The notes below the pieces were generated by a model. It did not search any database and was not told the origin of the DNA. It saw nothing but the letters and a program-made list of their open reading frames with translations. Positions 16,407-25,396 of a stretch of 64,000 nt of DNA are shown one piece after another. The stretch comes from Herminiimonas arsenicoxydans (GTDB lineage Bacteria; Pseudomonadota; Gammaproteobacteria; Burkholderiales; Burkholderiaceae_D). Each line of letters starts with the position of its first letter. The first letter of the stretch is position 1. Both the position numbers and the translations under genes were made by a program. The DNA lies in NCBI GenBank assembly GCA_000026125.1, contig CU207211.1, forward strand, positions 3,038,001 to 3,102,000, read 5' to 3'.

Positions 16407-16421
16407 TAGATATTTCTCCGA

Positions 16422-17651
16422 TTAAACTACCGCGGCCTGAACCTGGCCGCGACGTGGTAAGTTTTTCATATTGGCGGCAATTATAAGCCAGGCCACCGTC
16501 AACACTGCGCCCAAAACAAATACCGATGCACCGCCAGTATGCTGCGTCAGCCAGCCGCCCAAGGCGCCGCCGCAAAACAGGCCCAGCGCCTGCAAAGTGT
16601 TGTACACGCCCAAAGCCGCACCTTTGGCAGCGGGCGGTGCGATGCGCGACACCAGCGACGGCTGGCTGGCTTCCAGGATATTGAAAGCAATAAAAAAAAC
16701 CAGCAACAAGGCGACCAGCCAGGCCCAGTGCAACTGAGTCTGCGCAAACACCAGCCACATGCCGACTTGAACCGCCAATAATAATGCAATGGCGGCGACA
16801 AAAACCTGTTTCGACTTGCCGCGCCTCTCGGCAATGAAAATCGGCGGCAACATCAGGATAAAAGAAGCCAGCACTACCGGCAAATAGATTTTCCAGTGCT
16901 CACCTAGCGGCAGATGACCGAAGCGAATCAGCGCCGACGGCATCACGACAAACATCGCCATTTGCGTCACATGCAGCGCAAACACACCGTAATTCAGACG
17001 CATCAGCTCGCCATTGGCCAGCACCTCGCGTATCGATACGCGTCCTGGCGGCAAGGCCGGTGCCGCCGGAACGATATACAAGACCACCAGAATCGCCAGC
17101 ACCGACAAAATGCCGGTCAGCGCGAATATGCCGCCCATGCCGATGGCTTGGTACAGCAGCGGCGACAGCACCAGCGAACCGGCAAAGGTCACGCCGATGG
17201 AAGCGCCTACCATGGCCATCGCCTTGGTGCGGTGCTCCTCTCTGGTTGAGTCGGCAATAAAGGCGGTGACCGCGGCCGAGATCGCGCCGGCGCCCTGCAC
17301 TGCACGACCCACGATGACCCAGACGATATCGTCGGCAGCAGCGGCGATGAACGAACCCAGTGCAAACAGGATGAGGCCGATCACAATCACGCGTTTGCGG
17401 CCGTATTTATCCGATGCAATACCGAATGGAATTTGTCCGAACGACTGCGTCAGGCCGTAAATCCCCAGCGCCAGGCCGACCAGCGTGGCGCTCTCGCCGC
17501 CCGGCAAGCCTTTGGCGTGCACCGAGAACACCGGCAGGATCAGGAACAGGCCGAGCATGCGCAAGGCAAAAATCGATGCCAGCGACGTGCTGGCGCGGAT
17601 TTCGTTGCTGGTCATGCGGGTGCTGACGTCGTTGGAGGAAGTGGATGACAT
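16422..17651 (-). CDS. MFS transporter
   Basis: This 409-residue inner-membrane protein has 12 predicted hydrophobic segments and the major facilitator motif A, FGIASDKYGRKRVIVIG, between helices 2 and 3. It resembles the YajR-like drug/proton antiporter group often found beside ssb and uvrA in Burkholderiales, but lacks an obvious C-terminal extra domain. I chose ATG 17651; a TTG at 17672 is also in frame and neither has a strong ribosome site. It is upstream of and probably co-transcribed with ssb. The substrate is unknown. Confidence 0.92.
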   Translation of the reverse strand: MSSTSSNDVSTRMTSNEIRASTSLASIFALRMLGLFLILPVFSVHAKGLPGGESATLVGLALGIYGLTQSFGQIPFGIASDKYGRKRVIVIGLILFALGSFIAAAADDIVWVIVGRAVQGAGAISAAVTAFIADSTREEHRTKAMAMVGASIGVTFAGSLVLSPLLYQAIGMGGIFALTGILSVLAILVVLYIVPAAPALPPGRVSIREVLANGELMRLNYGVFALHVTQMAMFVVMPSALIRFGHLPLGEHWKIYLPVVLASFILMLPPIFIAERRGKSKQVFVAAIALLLAVQVGMWLVFAQTQLHWAWLVALLLVFFIAFNILEASQPSLVSRIAPPAAKGAALGVYNTLQALGLFCGGALGGWLTQHTGGASVFVLGAVLTVAWLIIAANMKNLPRRGQVQAAVV

Positions 17652-17801
17652 GGCAAAGAGGAAATAGAGCAAGGAAGAACCGGAAACGTGGTTTTACGAC
17701 CAGCTTTAAAACCCGCTATAGTAGCAGGTTGACCCGTTTTAACCTTCCTGCGGCCTTCAAAAAAGGGCGCAGGCGCCGGAAAAGCCTAGCTGAAAGAGTG
17801 A

Positions 17802-20666
17802 ATGGACGAAATTCGTATCCGAGGTGCGCGTACGCACAACCTCAAAAACATCAATCTTGATTTGCCGCGCAACAAACTGATCGTGATCACCGGCCTGTCG
17901 GGCTCAGGCAAGTCTTCGCTCGCCTTCGATACGCTGTACGCTGAAGGACAGCGCCGCTACGTCGAATCGCTGTCGGCCTACGCGCGCCAGTTTCTGCAGC
18001 TGATGGAAAAGCCCGATGTCGATTTGATCGAAGGTCTGTCGCCGGCGATTTCCATCGAGCAAAAAGCGACCTCGCATAATCCGCGCTCGACGGTCGGCAC
18101 CGTGACAGAAATCCACGATTACCTGCGCCTGCTGTACGCACGCGTCGGCACCCCGTATTGCCCCGACCATCCGGAAAATCCGCTGGCCGCGCAATCGGTA
18201 TCGCAAATGGTCGATGCAGTACTGGCGATGCCGGAAGATACCAAGCTGATGATCATGGCGCCGGTCGTCGCCAATCGCAAAGGCGAACACCTCGATCTGT
18301 TCGAGCAAATGCAGGCACAAGGTTTCGTGCGCTTTCGCGTGCAGAGCGGCACCGGCAACGCGCATATCTACGATGTGGATGCGCTGCCAAAACTGAAGAA
18401 GGCAGAAAAACATACGATCGCGGTCGTCATCGACCGCATCAAGGTCAAGCCCGATATCAAGCAGCGGCTGGCGGAAAGTTTCGAGACCGCGCTGCGTCTG
18501 GCCGAAGGCCGTGCACTGGTACTGGAAATGGATACTGGCGTCGAACAGCTGTACTCGAATAAATTCGCCTGCCCGGTATGCGGCTACTCGCTGCAGGAGC
18601 TGGAACCGCGTCTGTTCTCGTTCAATAATCCGATGGGTGCCTGCCCGGAATGCGACGGCCTTGGGCATATCGAATTCTTCGATCCGAAACGTATCGTCGC
18701 CTTCCCCAATCTGTCGCTGGCCAGCGGCGCCGTCAAAGGCTGGGACAGACGCAATCAGTTCTATTTCCAGATGCTGTCGAATCTGGCGGAATTCTACGAT
18801 TTCGATATCGATGTCCCGTTTGAAAAACTGCCGGAAGTCGCGCAGCAAGCGGTGTTGTTCGGCTCCGGAAAACAGAAAATCCCGTTCACCTACGTCAATG
18901 AAAAAGGTCGCACCGTCATACGCGAACACGAATTTGAAGGTGTCGTGAATAATCTGCAGCGCCGTTATCGCGAAACAGATTCAATGGCCGTGAAGGAAGA
19001 GCTGGCGAAGTTCATCAATGAAAAAGAATGCCCGAGTTGCCACGGTGCGCGCCTGCGCGTCGAAGCACGCAATGTCCTGGTCGGCAACGGCGAACAGAAA
19101 CGCGCCATTTACGAAGTTGCCGCCACGCCTTTACGCCAGACGCTGGAATTTTTTGAAACCCTGACGCTGACCGGCGCGAAGAAGGAAATCGCCGATCGCA
19201 TCGTCAAGGAAATCATTTCGCGCCTGAAGTTCCTGAACAACGTCGGCCTCGATTACCTGTCGCTGGAACGCAGCGCCGATACGCTGTCCGGCGGCGAAGC
19301 GCAGCGCATACGCCTCGCCTCGCAAATCGGCTCCGGGCTGACCGGCGTCATGTATGTACTGGATGAACCGTCGATCGGCTTGCATCAGCGCGACAACGAC
19401 AGATTGATCGAAACGCTCAAGCACTTGCGCGATATCGGCAACAGCGTGCTGGTGGTGGAACACGATGAAGACGCGATTCGCTGCGCCGACTATGTGGTCG
19501 ACATGGGCATAGGCGCCGGCGTACATGGCGGCGAAGTCATCGCCGAAGGGACGCTGAAAGACATCCTGAAAAGCAAAACTTCGCTGACTGCGCAATACCT
19601 GAACGGCACGCTCGGCATTGCCGTACCGAAGAAACGCACGCTGCCCAATCCGAAGAAGCAATTTGTGATCACCGGCGCCACCGGCAACAATCTGAAAGAC
19701 GTCACGCTGGAATTGCCGGTCGGCCTGCTGACCTGTGTCACCGGCGTCTCCGGCTCGGGCAAATCGACGCTGGTCAACGACACGCTGTATCACGCCGCCT
19801 CGCGCCATCTGTACGGCTCGCAAGCGGAACCGGCAGCACACGAATCGATCAGCGGCTTCGAGCATTTCGACAAGGTGATCTCGGTCGATCAGGCGCCTAT
19901 CGGCCGCACGCCGCGCTCGAATCCCGCAACCTACACCGGCCTGTTTACGCCGATCCGCGATCTGTTTGCCACCGTGCCGACCTCGAAGGAACGGGGTTAT
20001 TCTGCCGGTCGTTTTTCCTTCAACGTCAAGGGCGGCCGCTGCGAAGCATGCCAGGGCGATGGCGTCATCAAGGTCGAGATGCACTTCCTGCCGGACGTCT
20101 ATGTACCATGCGATGTCTGCCACGGCAACCGCTACAACCGCGAGACGATGGAGATTCATTACAAGGGCAAGAACATCACCGAAGTATTGAACATGACGGT
20201 GGAAGAAGCGCACGTCTTCTTCAAACCGGTGCCGCTGATTGCACGCAAACTGCAAACCCTGCTGGATGTCGGTCTCGGCTACATCCGCCTCGGACAGAGC
20301 GCGACTACTTTGTCCGGCGGTGAAGCGCAGCGCGTCAAACTGTCGCTGGAATTATCCAAGCGCGATACCGGCCGCACCTTGTATATCCTGGACGAACCGA
20401 CCACCGGTCTGCATTTCCACGATATCGACCTGCTGCTGAAAGTGATACATCGCTTGCGCGACCAGGGCAACACGGTCGTCATCATCGAGCACAATCTGGA
20501 CGTCATCAAGACCGCCGACTGGCTGATCGACATGGGCCCGGAAGGCGGCGCGGGCGGCGGCCAGATCATAGGCAGCGGCACACCGGAAGACCTGGCGAAA
20601 AATCCGGCCAGCTTTACCGGAAAATATCTGGCGCCATTGCTGAAGCTGAAAAAATCGGCAGCTTGA
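17802..20666 (+). CDS. uvrA: Excinuclease ABC subunit A
   Basis: This 954-residue protein is the damage-recognition ATPase of nucleotide excision repair. Both ABC modules are intact: Walker [10 protein letters not shown] at 31-39 and GVSGSGKST in the second half, with two LSGGEAQR signatures. Two zinc modules are visible (CPVCGYSL...CPEC and CEACQGDG...CDVCHG). It is divergent from the MFS-ssb unit; the intergenic region has a tatagt -10-like element near 17716 but I could not find a LexA box of the CTGT-N8-ACAG type. It ends at a bidirectional terminator shared with the AEC transporter gene. Confidence 0.99.
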   Translation: MDEIRIRGARTHNLKNINLDLPRNKLIVITGLSGSGKSSLAFDTLYAEGQRRYVESLSAYARQFLQLMEKPDVDLIEGLSPAISIEQKATSHNPRSTVGTVTEIHDYLRLLYARVGTPYCPDHPENPLAAQSVSQMVDAVLAMPEDTKLMIMAPVVANRKGEHLDLFEQMQAQGFVRFRVQSGTGNAHIYDVDALPKLKKAEKHTIAVVIDRIKVKPDIKQRLAESFETALRLAEGRALVLEMDTGVEQLYSNKFACPVCGYSLQELEPRLFSFNNPMGACPECDGLGHIEFFDPKRIVAFPNLSLASGAVKGWDRRNQFYFQMLSNLAEFYDFDIDVPFEKLPEVAQQAVLFGSGKQKIPFTYVNEKGRTVIREHEFEGVVNNLQRRYRETDSMAVKEELAKFINEKECPSCHGARLRVEARNVLVGNGEQKRAIYEVAATPLRQTLEFFETLTLTGAKKEIADRIVKEIISRLKFLNNVGLDYLSLERSADTLSGGEAQRIRLASQIGSGLTGVMYVLDEPSIGLHQRDNDRLIETLKHLRDIGNSVLVVEHDEDAIRCADYVVDMGIGAGVHGGEVIAEGTLKDILKSKTSLTAQYLNGTLGIAVPKKRTLPNPKKQFVITGATGNNLKDVTLELPVGLLTCVTGVSGSGKSTLVNDTLYHAASRHLYGSQAEPAAHESISGFEHFDKVISVDQAPIGRTPRSNPATYTGLFTPIRDLFATVPTSKERGYSAGRFSFNVKGGRCEACQGDGVIKVEMHFLPDVYVPCDVCHGNRYNRETMEIHYKGKNITEVLNMTVEEAHVFFKPVPLIARKLQTLLDVGLGYIRLGQSATTLSGGEAQRVKLSLELSKRDTGRTLYILDEPTTGLHFHDIDLLLKVIHRLRDQGNTVVIIEHNLDVIKTADWLIDMGPEGGAGGGQIIGSGTPEDLAKNPASFTGKYLAPLLKLKKSAA

Positions 20667-20697
20667 ATACATAGCAGCCCAGGTATTCAGCACCAAT

Positions 20698-20730
20698 AAA
20701 AAAAGGCGAACCGCGGTTCGCCTTTTTTTA
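20698..20730. terminator. Bidirectional terminator between uvrA and AEC transporter
   Basis: Arms aaggcgaacc (20703-20712) and ggttcgcctt (20715-20724) have A- and T-runs on opposite sides and lie between convergent gene ends. Confidence 0.93.
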
Positions 20731-20747
20731 TTTTCCGTATCCTGACT

Positions 20748-21668
20748 TCAGTTCGGCAAACCCATCCACAAACCCACGGGCACGAATACAAAAGCAGCCA
20801 GATTACCCAGCAAGACGATGGAAGCGACCTTCTCCGGCTCCTGCTTGTACTGCTCCGCCACCATGAAACAGAAAACCGCCGGCGGCAGCGATGCAAACAG
20901 AAACATTTGCCCGCGCTGCTCAGGACTCAGGTTGATGACATGATCAAGCACCCATGCAACGATCAAACCGGCGGCAGGACAGACAATCGCACCGACCAAA
21001 CCGATATGCCAGCTTTTCAAGCTGACATCCATCATGCGCACACCCAAAGCGAACAGCATCAAAGGGATGCACGCATCGCCCATCATTTTCAGCGCGATAA
21101 ACAAGGGAGCCGGCAATGGCACATGCACGATCGCAAACACCATTCCAACGAACATGGCAATCATCATCGGATTGGCGAGGAATTTCCACGGTGAGATACG
21201 CACACCGTTAGCCTTGCTGCGACCGCTTTCTATGATCTTGATACCGACCGAGAAGTACATCAGATTACACGCCATGAACAAGGCAACGGCAGAGCCCAGG
21301 CTATCAGCCCCGAATGCCAGAATCGCAAGAGGCAAGCCCATATTGCCGCAGTTGTTGTAAATCATCGGTGGCACAAAGCTGCGCACGTCGTAGCCGAACA
21401 AGCGCGCCACCGGCCACGCCAGCAAGCCCGAACCCAGAGAAATCAGCACCCCTGCCAGGATCAGCATGCCGTTGTTCGCCAGGTCAAAATCCTTGGCCGC
21501 CAGCGCAGTAAAAACCAGCAGCGGACATAGCACTTCCATACTGATCCGATTGACCGGCGTGATATCGGACCGCACCGCTTCACCGCGCAAGCGGGCATAG
21601 CCGTAACCCAGCGCAATGATGATGAAGACCGGCAGAATAATGCCGAGTATGCGTTCAAAAATTTCCAT
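20748..21668 (-). CDS. AEC family permease
   Basis: This 306-residue membrane protein has about ten hydrophobic segments and matches the auxin efflux carrier (AEC) family, including the NNCGNMGLPLAILAFG motif near residues 107-122 and the second repeat with CIPLMLFALGVRM. Bacterial members export or import small carboxylates such as malate or malonate. The start is ATG 21668; an upstream TTG is in frame. It is separated from the GT39 operon by a terminator, so it is its own transcription unit. The substrate is unknown. Confidence 0.92.
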   Translation of the reverse strand: MEIFERILGIILPVFIIIALGYGYARLRGEAVRSDITPVNRISMEVLCPLLVFTALAAKDFDLANNGMLILAGVLISLGSGLLAWPVARLFGYDVRSFVPPMIYNNCGNMGLPLAILAFGADSLGSAVALFMACNLMYFSVGIKIIESGRSKANGVRISPWKFLANPMMIAMFVGMVFAIVHVPLPAPLFIALKMMGDACIPLMLFALGVRMMDVSLKSWHIGLVGAIVCPAAGLIVAWVLDHVINLSPEQRGQMFLFASLPPAVFCFMVAEQYKQEPEKVASIVLLGNLAAFVFVPVGLWMGLPN

Positions 21669-21694
21669 TTTTTCCAATTATTCTGACCGCAATA

Positions 21695-21726
21695 AAAATG
21701 CCGAACGGGATTGCTCCCATTCGGCA
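21695..21726 (-). terminator. Terminator of the HAD-UbiA/SMR/GT39 operon
   Basis: Arms tgccgaacggga (21699-21710) and tcccattcggca (21715-21726) pair with one mismatch around a four-base loop; on the minus strand a T-run follows. It lies about 65 bases after the GT39 stop. Confidence 0.85.
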
Positions 21727-21789
21727 CAGGCATCCTGAAGCGACTTTACTATAGCAAGCTTATGCTGTGCTTACAGAAGCCACTCGTGT

Positions 21790-23316
21790 TCATGGCCGTT
21801 TGATATCGTAGCGCTCGAGGAACTGACAACCGTAGACCGGCAGGAACGACGGTATCCGGTAATACCGATCCGCAATGGTTTTCAAAATGCGCTCGCGATA
21901 TACCTCGTAGTTGAAGTCCTTGCCATCGGCGTACCAGAAGGTGACGCCATCCTTCTCCAGCGTATGCACGGTCACCGACGAAAAATACGGCGCCAGATCG
22001 GCAGGGTTAATCGCCCGGCGATCGAAAATGCGTATCGTCTTGCCTGCATATTGTTTGAAGTCGACATTCAAATCATCCTGCCGCGCATGGAATTTCCCGG
22101 TGCCGAAGGTCGGCCAGTATTCGCCGGCGTGATACGACAGCAAGGCCGCCGGCGTATAGGCGCGCGCCATGATCGCACCATCCGCTGGCAAGCCCCTGCG
22201 CAAGGTAGAGACGATGCTTGGCGCCTGCTTGTGAAATACGATGTCATCGTGCAGCGCATAATCCTTCCACAGCGTCGTCGGCAGCAGAGTGATCGCGGCC
22301 AGGAACAGGAAGTGCGGCACCGAAAACCATGCGGTCCACTTTGCATACTTGCGCAAATCGTCTGCATTGGTGGTCGTGCCGATGAATAAAAACAGGAAAG
22401 GCATGAAACCCAGCACCCAGTGCAAGCCTATGGTTTTTTCCATCGACAGCAGCAGGAACAGCAGGAAGGGCACCACGAACAGCACAACAATTGCACCGCG
22501 CTGGATCATCATGCCGCCCGAACGCAGCAACTTGACGAATACCCACGGCGTAATCAGATAAATCATCATCAATACGTATTCGCCAACCGTATAGAATGAC
22601 AGCTGTGTGTTCTCGTTGCGATTGATCATGTTGAACATCACATTGGTCCAGCAATTGTTCGCGTTGAATGCGATGGTGATGGCAAACAAGGGGGCGGAAC
22701 AACCGGCGATGATGATCAGCTTGAGCCAGCCGCGACGCGAACGACACAGATAAACAAAGTAGGCAATCGCCAGCAAGCCGGCAAAGTATTTCGACAGCAA
22801 TGCACAGCCAAGAAAGATGCCCGCGCCGAAAAACCAGGGTAGCCTATCCGACATCGTGCCGCGTATGAAGCAGTAACCGCTCAGGAAGATGAAGAAAATC
22901 AGCGGCGTGTCGGTGGTGACCAGATTCAGCAGCAGCGTGAAAGGCAGCAGCAGAAACAAGGTGCCCAGCCTATAGGCAACAGCTTCCTGATACGGCACCA
23001 GCCGGCGCAGCAAATCAACCAGGCCCAGGGCGATCAGACTCCACATCAATACGGTGAAGAAGCGCAGCGACAGCGGATGCGCGGAAATGCTGTTGAGCAC
23101 GAACAACAGCCACCCCACCATAGGCGGATGATCGGAATATCCCCAGGCCGGGAACACACCCCATTGATAGAAAAACGCTTCGTCGCCCGTCATCGGGAAA
23201 TAAGCCGCCAGCCACATCTTGATCAGCAGCGTGATCACAAACGTCCACTTGAAAACCTGACGCGCACGTACCGGATCGGTACCAGCGTACAGCGAACGTG
23301 TTGAATTAAAATTCAT
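21790..23316 (-). CDS. GT39/ArnT-like membrane glycosyltransferase
   Basis: This 508-residue protein has a cytosolic N-terminal segment, about a dozen membrane segments to residue ~360 and a soluble C-terminal domain. The first periplasmic loop carries the catalytic-type Asp45-Glu46 in FPMTGDEAFF and a YSDHPPM motif typical of the PMT/ArnT superfamily (GT-C fold). Such enzymes transfer a sugar from a polyprenyl phosphate donor to lipid A, protein or glycan in the periplasm. No Ara4N synthesis genes are nearby. It lies 9 bases after the SMR gene and downstream of HAD-UbiA, which suggests its donor is a polyprenyl-phosphate pentose made by that enzyme. The ribosome site aagga is present. The acceptor is unknown. 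Confidence 0.9.
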   Translation of the reverse strand: MNFNSTRSLYAGTDPVRARQVFKWTFVITLLIKMWLAAYFPMTGDEAFFYQWGVFPAWGYSDHPPMVGWLLFVLNSISAHPLSLRFFTVLMWSLIALGLVDLLRRLVPYQEAVAYRLGTLFLLLPFTLLLNLVTTDTPLIFFIFLSGYCFIRGTMSDRLPWFFGAGIFLGCALLSKYFAGLLAIAYFVYLCRSRRGWLKLIIIAGCSAPLFAITIAFNANNCWTNVMFNMINRNENTQLSFYTVGEYVLMMIYLITPWVFVKLLRSGGMMIQRGAIVVLFVVPFLLFLLLSMEKTIGLHWVLGFMPFLFLFIGTTTNADDLRKYAKWTAWFSVPHFLFLAAITLLPTTLWKDYALHDDIVFHKQAPSIVSTLRRGLPADGAIMARAYTPAALLSYHAGEYWPTFGTGKFHARQDDLNVDFKQYAGKTIRIFDRRAINPADLAPYFSSVTVHTLEKDGVTFWYADGKDFNYEVYRERILKTIADRYYRIPSFLPVYGCQFLERYDIKRP

Positions 23317-23325
23317 TCCTATTCC

Positions 23326-23703
23326 TTAACTCTTTACCGACAGGACGAGCACGCCTGCGATCACCAGCGATACGCCGAGCACCTTGTAGATGCTGACCGA
23401 TTCGCCCAAAATAAATATCCCCGCCAGCGTCGTCAACACGACACCAAGCGAAATCAATGGGTAAGCCATGCTGACTTCCAGCTTGCCCAGCACCAGCAAC
23501 CACAAGCCGGCGCTCGCGCCGAAGCAGACCATGCCGCCCCAGATCAGCGGACTGGTCAGCGCCAGCCAGTAAACTGAACGCATGCCATTCGACATCGCCT
23601 GCTGGATGGCCGGCGCCGACATGCCCATCTTCAGCAATACCTGTGCCGCAGCCGTCAGGCATACGCAAAATAGCGCCAACCCCAAAGCAGCCATCTGGCT
23701 CAT
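23326..23703 (-). CDS. Small multidrug-resistance (EmrE/ArnE-like) membrane protein
   Basis: This 125-residue protein has four membrane helices and the DMT/SMR signatures LLKMGMS in helix 1 and LEVSMAYPLISLGVVLTTL in helix 3. Proteins of this size beside polyprenyl-linked sugar genes (ArnE/ArnF type) act as flippases for the lipid-linked sugar. The start ATG at 23703 overlaps the HAD-UbiA stop (ATGA), which implies translational coupling and a shared job; the longer frame upstream lies wholly inside HAD-UbiA and is rejected. A drug-efflux role is less likely in this context. Confidence 0.88.
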   Translation of the reverse strand: MSQMAALGLALFCVCLTAAAQVLLKMGMSAPAIQQAMSNGMRSVYWLALTSPLIWGGMVCFGASAGLWLLVLGKLEVSMAYPLISLGVVLTTLAGIFILGESVSIYKVLGVSLVIAGVLVLSVKS

Positions 23704-25214
23704 GCTATTTCTCCCAGCGATGCTGCCAATGCGACGCAGACAATCAACACAGCGATGATCCAGCTGGTGCGATCGGTAATCGCAAACAGCAAGGGATCGT
23801 CTTGAATTTCCATGCGCGAAATTTTTAGCCACAAACGCATGATCCAGAACAACATCAGCGGCAGGATCAGCCACAGTATTTCCGCATGCGGATACATGGA
23901 GCCGCCGACCTGGCTATCGATATACAGGGCCAGCAACATGACCGCGACAAAACCGCTGGCAATGCCCATCGAGATCAGGTACGACAAATCGCTGGTGCGA
24001 TAGCCGCGGCCCGCCAGCGATACCTTGCCGTCACCGCTCATGAATTCCAGCTCGGCACAGCGCTTGACCAGCGCCAGACTGAGGAACATGAAGAGCGAAA
24101 CCGCCAGCAACCAGTTGGAAATCACCACCTCGCTGACCAGTCCGCCGGCCAGTATGCGATGCGTGTACAGCGATGCCAGAACCAGTACATCGACAATCGC
24201 AATCTGTTTCAGGCGCGCCGAATACAGTAGCGTCACCACCACATACAGAACCATCAGGGCAAAAAACGACAGCGAAATCGATGCCGCCAGCCACAAGGAC
24301 AGCGGCAGCAATACGAGCACCAGTACCGCACCGAATGGAATCGTCAGCGTCGCCGCGGCAAACGGCCGTGCCCGCTTGCGCGGGTGCGCCCTGTCCGACG
24401 CCAGATCGAACAGATCGTTGATGACATAGGTCGCCGATGCACACATTCCGAACGCGACAAATGCCAGCAGCGTTGCAAACCAGTTCTCGCCGCTCAAATC
24501 GTGCGCCGCCAGCAAAGGCACGAACAGCAAGGCATTCTTGGCCCATTGATGCAGGCGCAATGCCTTCATCACCAGCCGCCATTTGAATGGGCGCGGCGGA
24601 ATGTGCAATGCCGGCGTTTGCAGTTTCTGCGCCTGGCTTGCAACCCCGGACGATGCATTGACGACGATGATTTCAGCCGCGTGCGCCCACACAGCAAGAT
24701 CTGCTGCCGCGTTGCCGGCATAGGAAAAACCGTGCGCACCGGCATCGGCCGCAATCGCCTGCAGCTTGGCGGCGGACTTCAGATTGAGCGCCTCATCGCT
24801 ACCCAGTACTGCATCGAAGATGCCGAGATAATCAGCCACGCGCTGCACCAGCGTGCGATCCGATGCGCTCGCCAATATCAGGCGTCGGCCGGCTACGCGC
24901 TGATGCTGCAAATATGCCAGCAGCGTCGTGTTATACGGCAGCAGGGAGACATCCAGTTCAATCCGCCGTGCGATGTGCGATTTCAGATTGCCGCGTCCGC
25001 GCAGCAGCCAGATACAGCAAAGAAACAGATAAAACGGATTGCGCTTGATCAGCAGCAGAACCGATTCAAACAACAGATCGGTATATGTCAGCGTGCCATC
25101 CAGATCGACATACAAGGGCAGCAGCGAGGCAGCAGGCGGGCTCGTCGCATCGTCGCGCCCGGAAACGGGCGACGCAGGGGACGGACGAGAAGGACTGCCG
25201 GGGGAAACGCTCAA
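23700..25214 (-). CDS. HAD phosphatase-UbiA prenyltransferase fusion (DPPR-synthase-like)
   Basis: This 504-residue two-domain protein has an N-terminal HAD hydrolase (about 30-205) with Asp37-x-Asp39 in YVDLDGTL, a LASASD motif and a GNAAADLAVWAHA motif. The C-terminal UbiA-type domain (about 210-504) is membrane-embedded. The UbiA part has LRLHQWAKNALLFVPLL, NDLFDLASDRAHPRKRARP (from Asn266) and YSARLKQIAIVDV, which match decaprenyl-phosphate 5-phosphoribose synthases rather than quinone prenyltransferases. It may join phosphoribose to polyprenyl phosphate and then remove the 5-phosphate. The start is uncertain: TTG 25214 follows aggtgg; a TTG at 25232 lacks one, and no ATG precedes the HAD motif. 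Confidence 0.87.
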   Translation of the reverse strand: MSVSPGSPSRPSPASPVSGRDDATSPPAASLLPLYVDLDGTLTYTDLLFESVLLLIKRNPFYLFLCCIWLLRGRGNLKSHIARRIELDVSLLPYNTTLLAYLQHQRVAGRRLILASASDRTLVQRVADYLGIFDAVLGSDEALNLKSAAKLQAIAADAGAHGFSYAGNAAADLAVWAHAAEIIVVNASSGVASQAQKLQTPALHIPPRPFKWRLVMKALRLHQWAKNALLFVPLLAAHDLSGENWFATLLAFVAFGMCASATYVINDLFDLASDRAHPRKRARPFAAATLTIPFGAVLVLVLLPLSLWLAASISLSFFALMVLYVVVTLLYSARLKQIAIVDVLVLASLYTHRILAGGLVSEVVISNWLLAVSLFMFLSLALVKRCAELEFMSGDGKVSLAGRGYRTSDLSYLISMGIASGFVAVMLLALYIDSQVGGSMYPHAEILWLILPLMLFWIMRLWLKISRMEIQDDPLLFAITDRTSWIIAVLIVCVALAASLGEIA

Positions 25215-25396
25215 ATCACCACCTGAAAACAAGAGAATATTGATATCTCGAAAAGAACGCCGCGCCGCGCCGCATTGATTACTACTGTCTTACTACTGCT
25301 TTCATGCGGACTATTACTGATCACGGCAGGCACCTGCATTACAGGTGCGCAATTTTCCGTCTTCATATGACTACCGTCAACCACAACCACCGCTCT

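Noticed and set aside
17673..17801. Search for a LexA box between the MFS gene and uvrA
   Set aside because: No CTGT-N8-ACAG match was found, so SOS control of uvrA is not claimed.
19131..20255. 374-codon minus-strand open frame inside uvrA
   Set aside because: It is a shadow of the strongly biased uvrA coding sequence; the translation is Ala/Arg/His-rich without domains.
25330..25348. Hairpin gcacctg-n5-caggtgc between the Kef antiporter and HAD-UbiA genes
   Set aside because: There is no T-run on the minus strand after it, so I could not call it a terminator; it may be chance.
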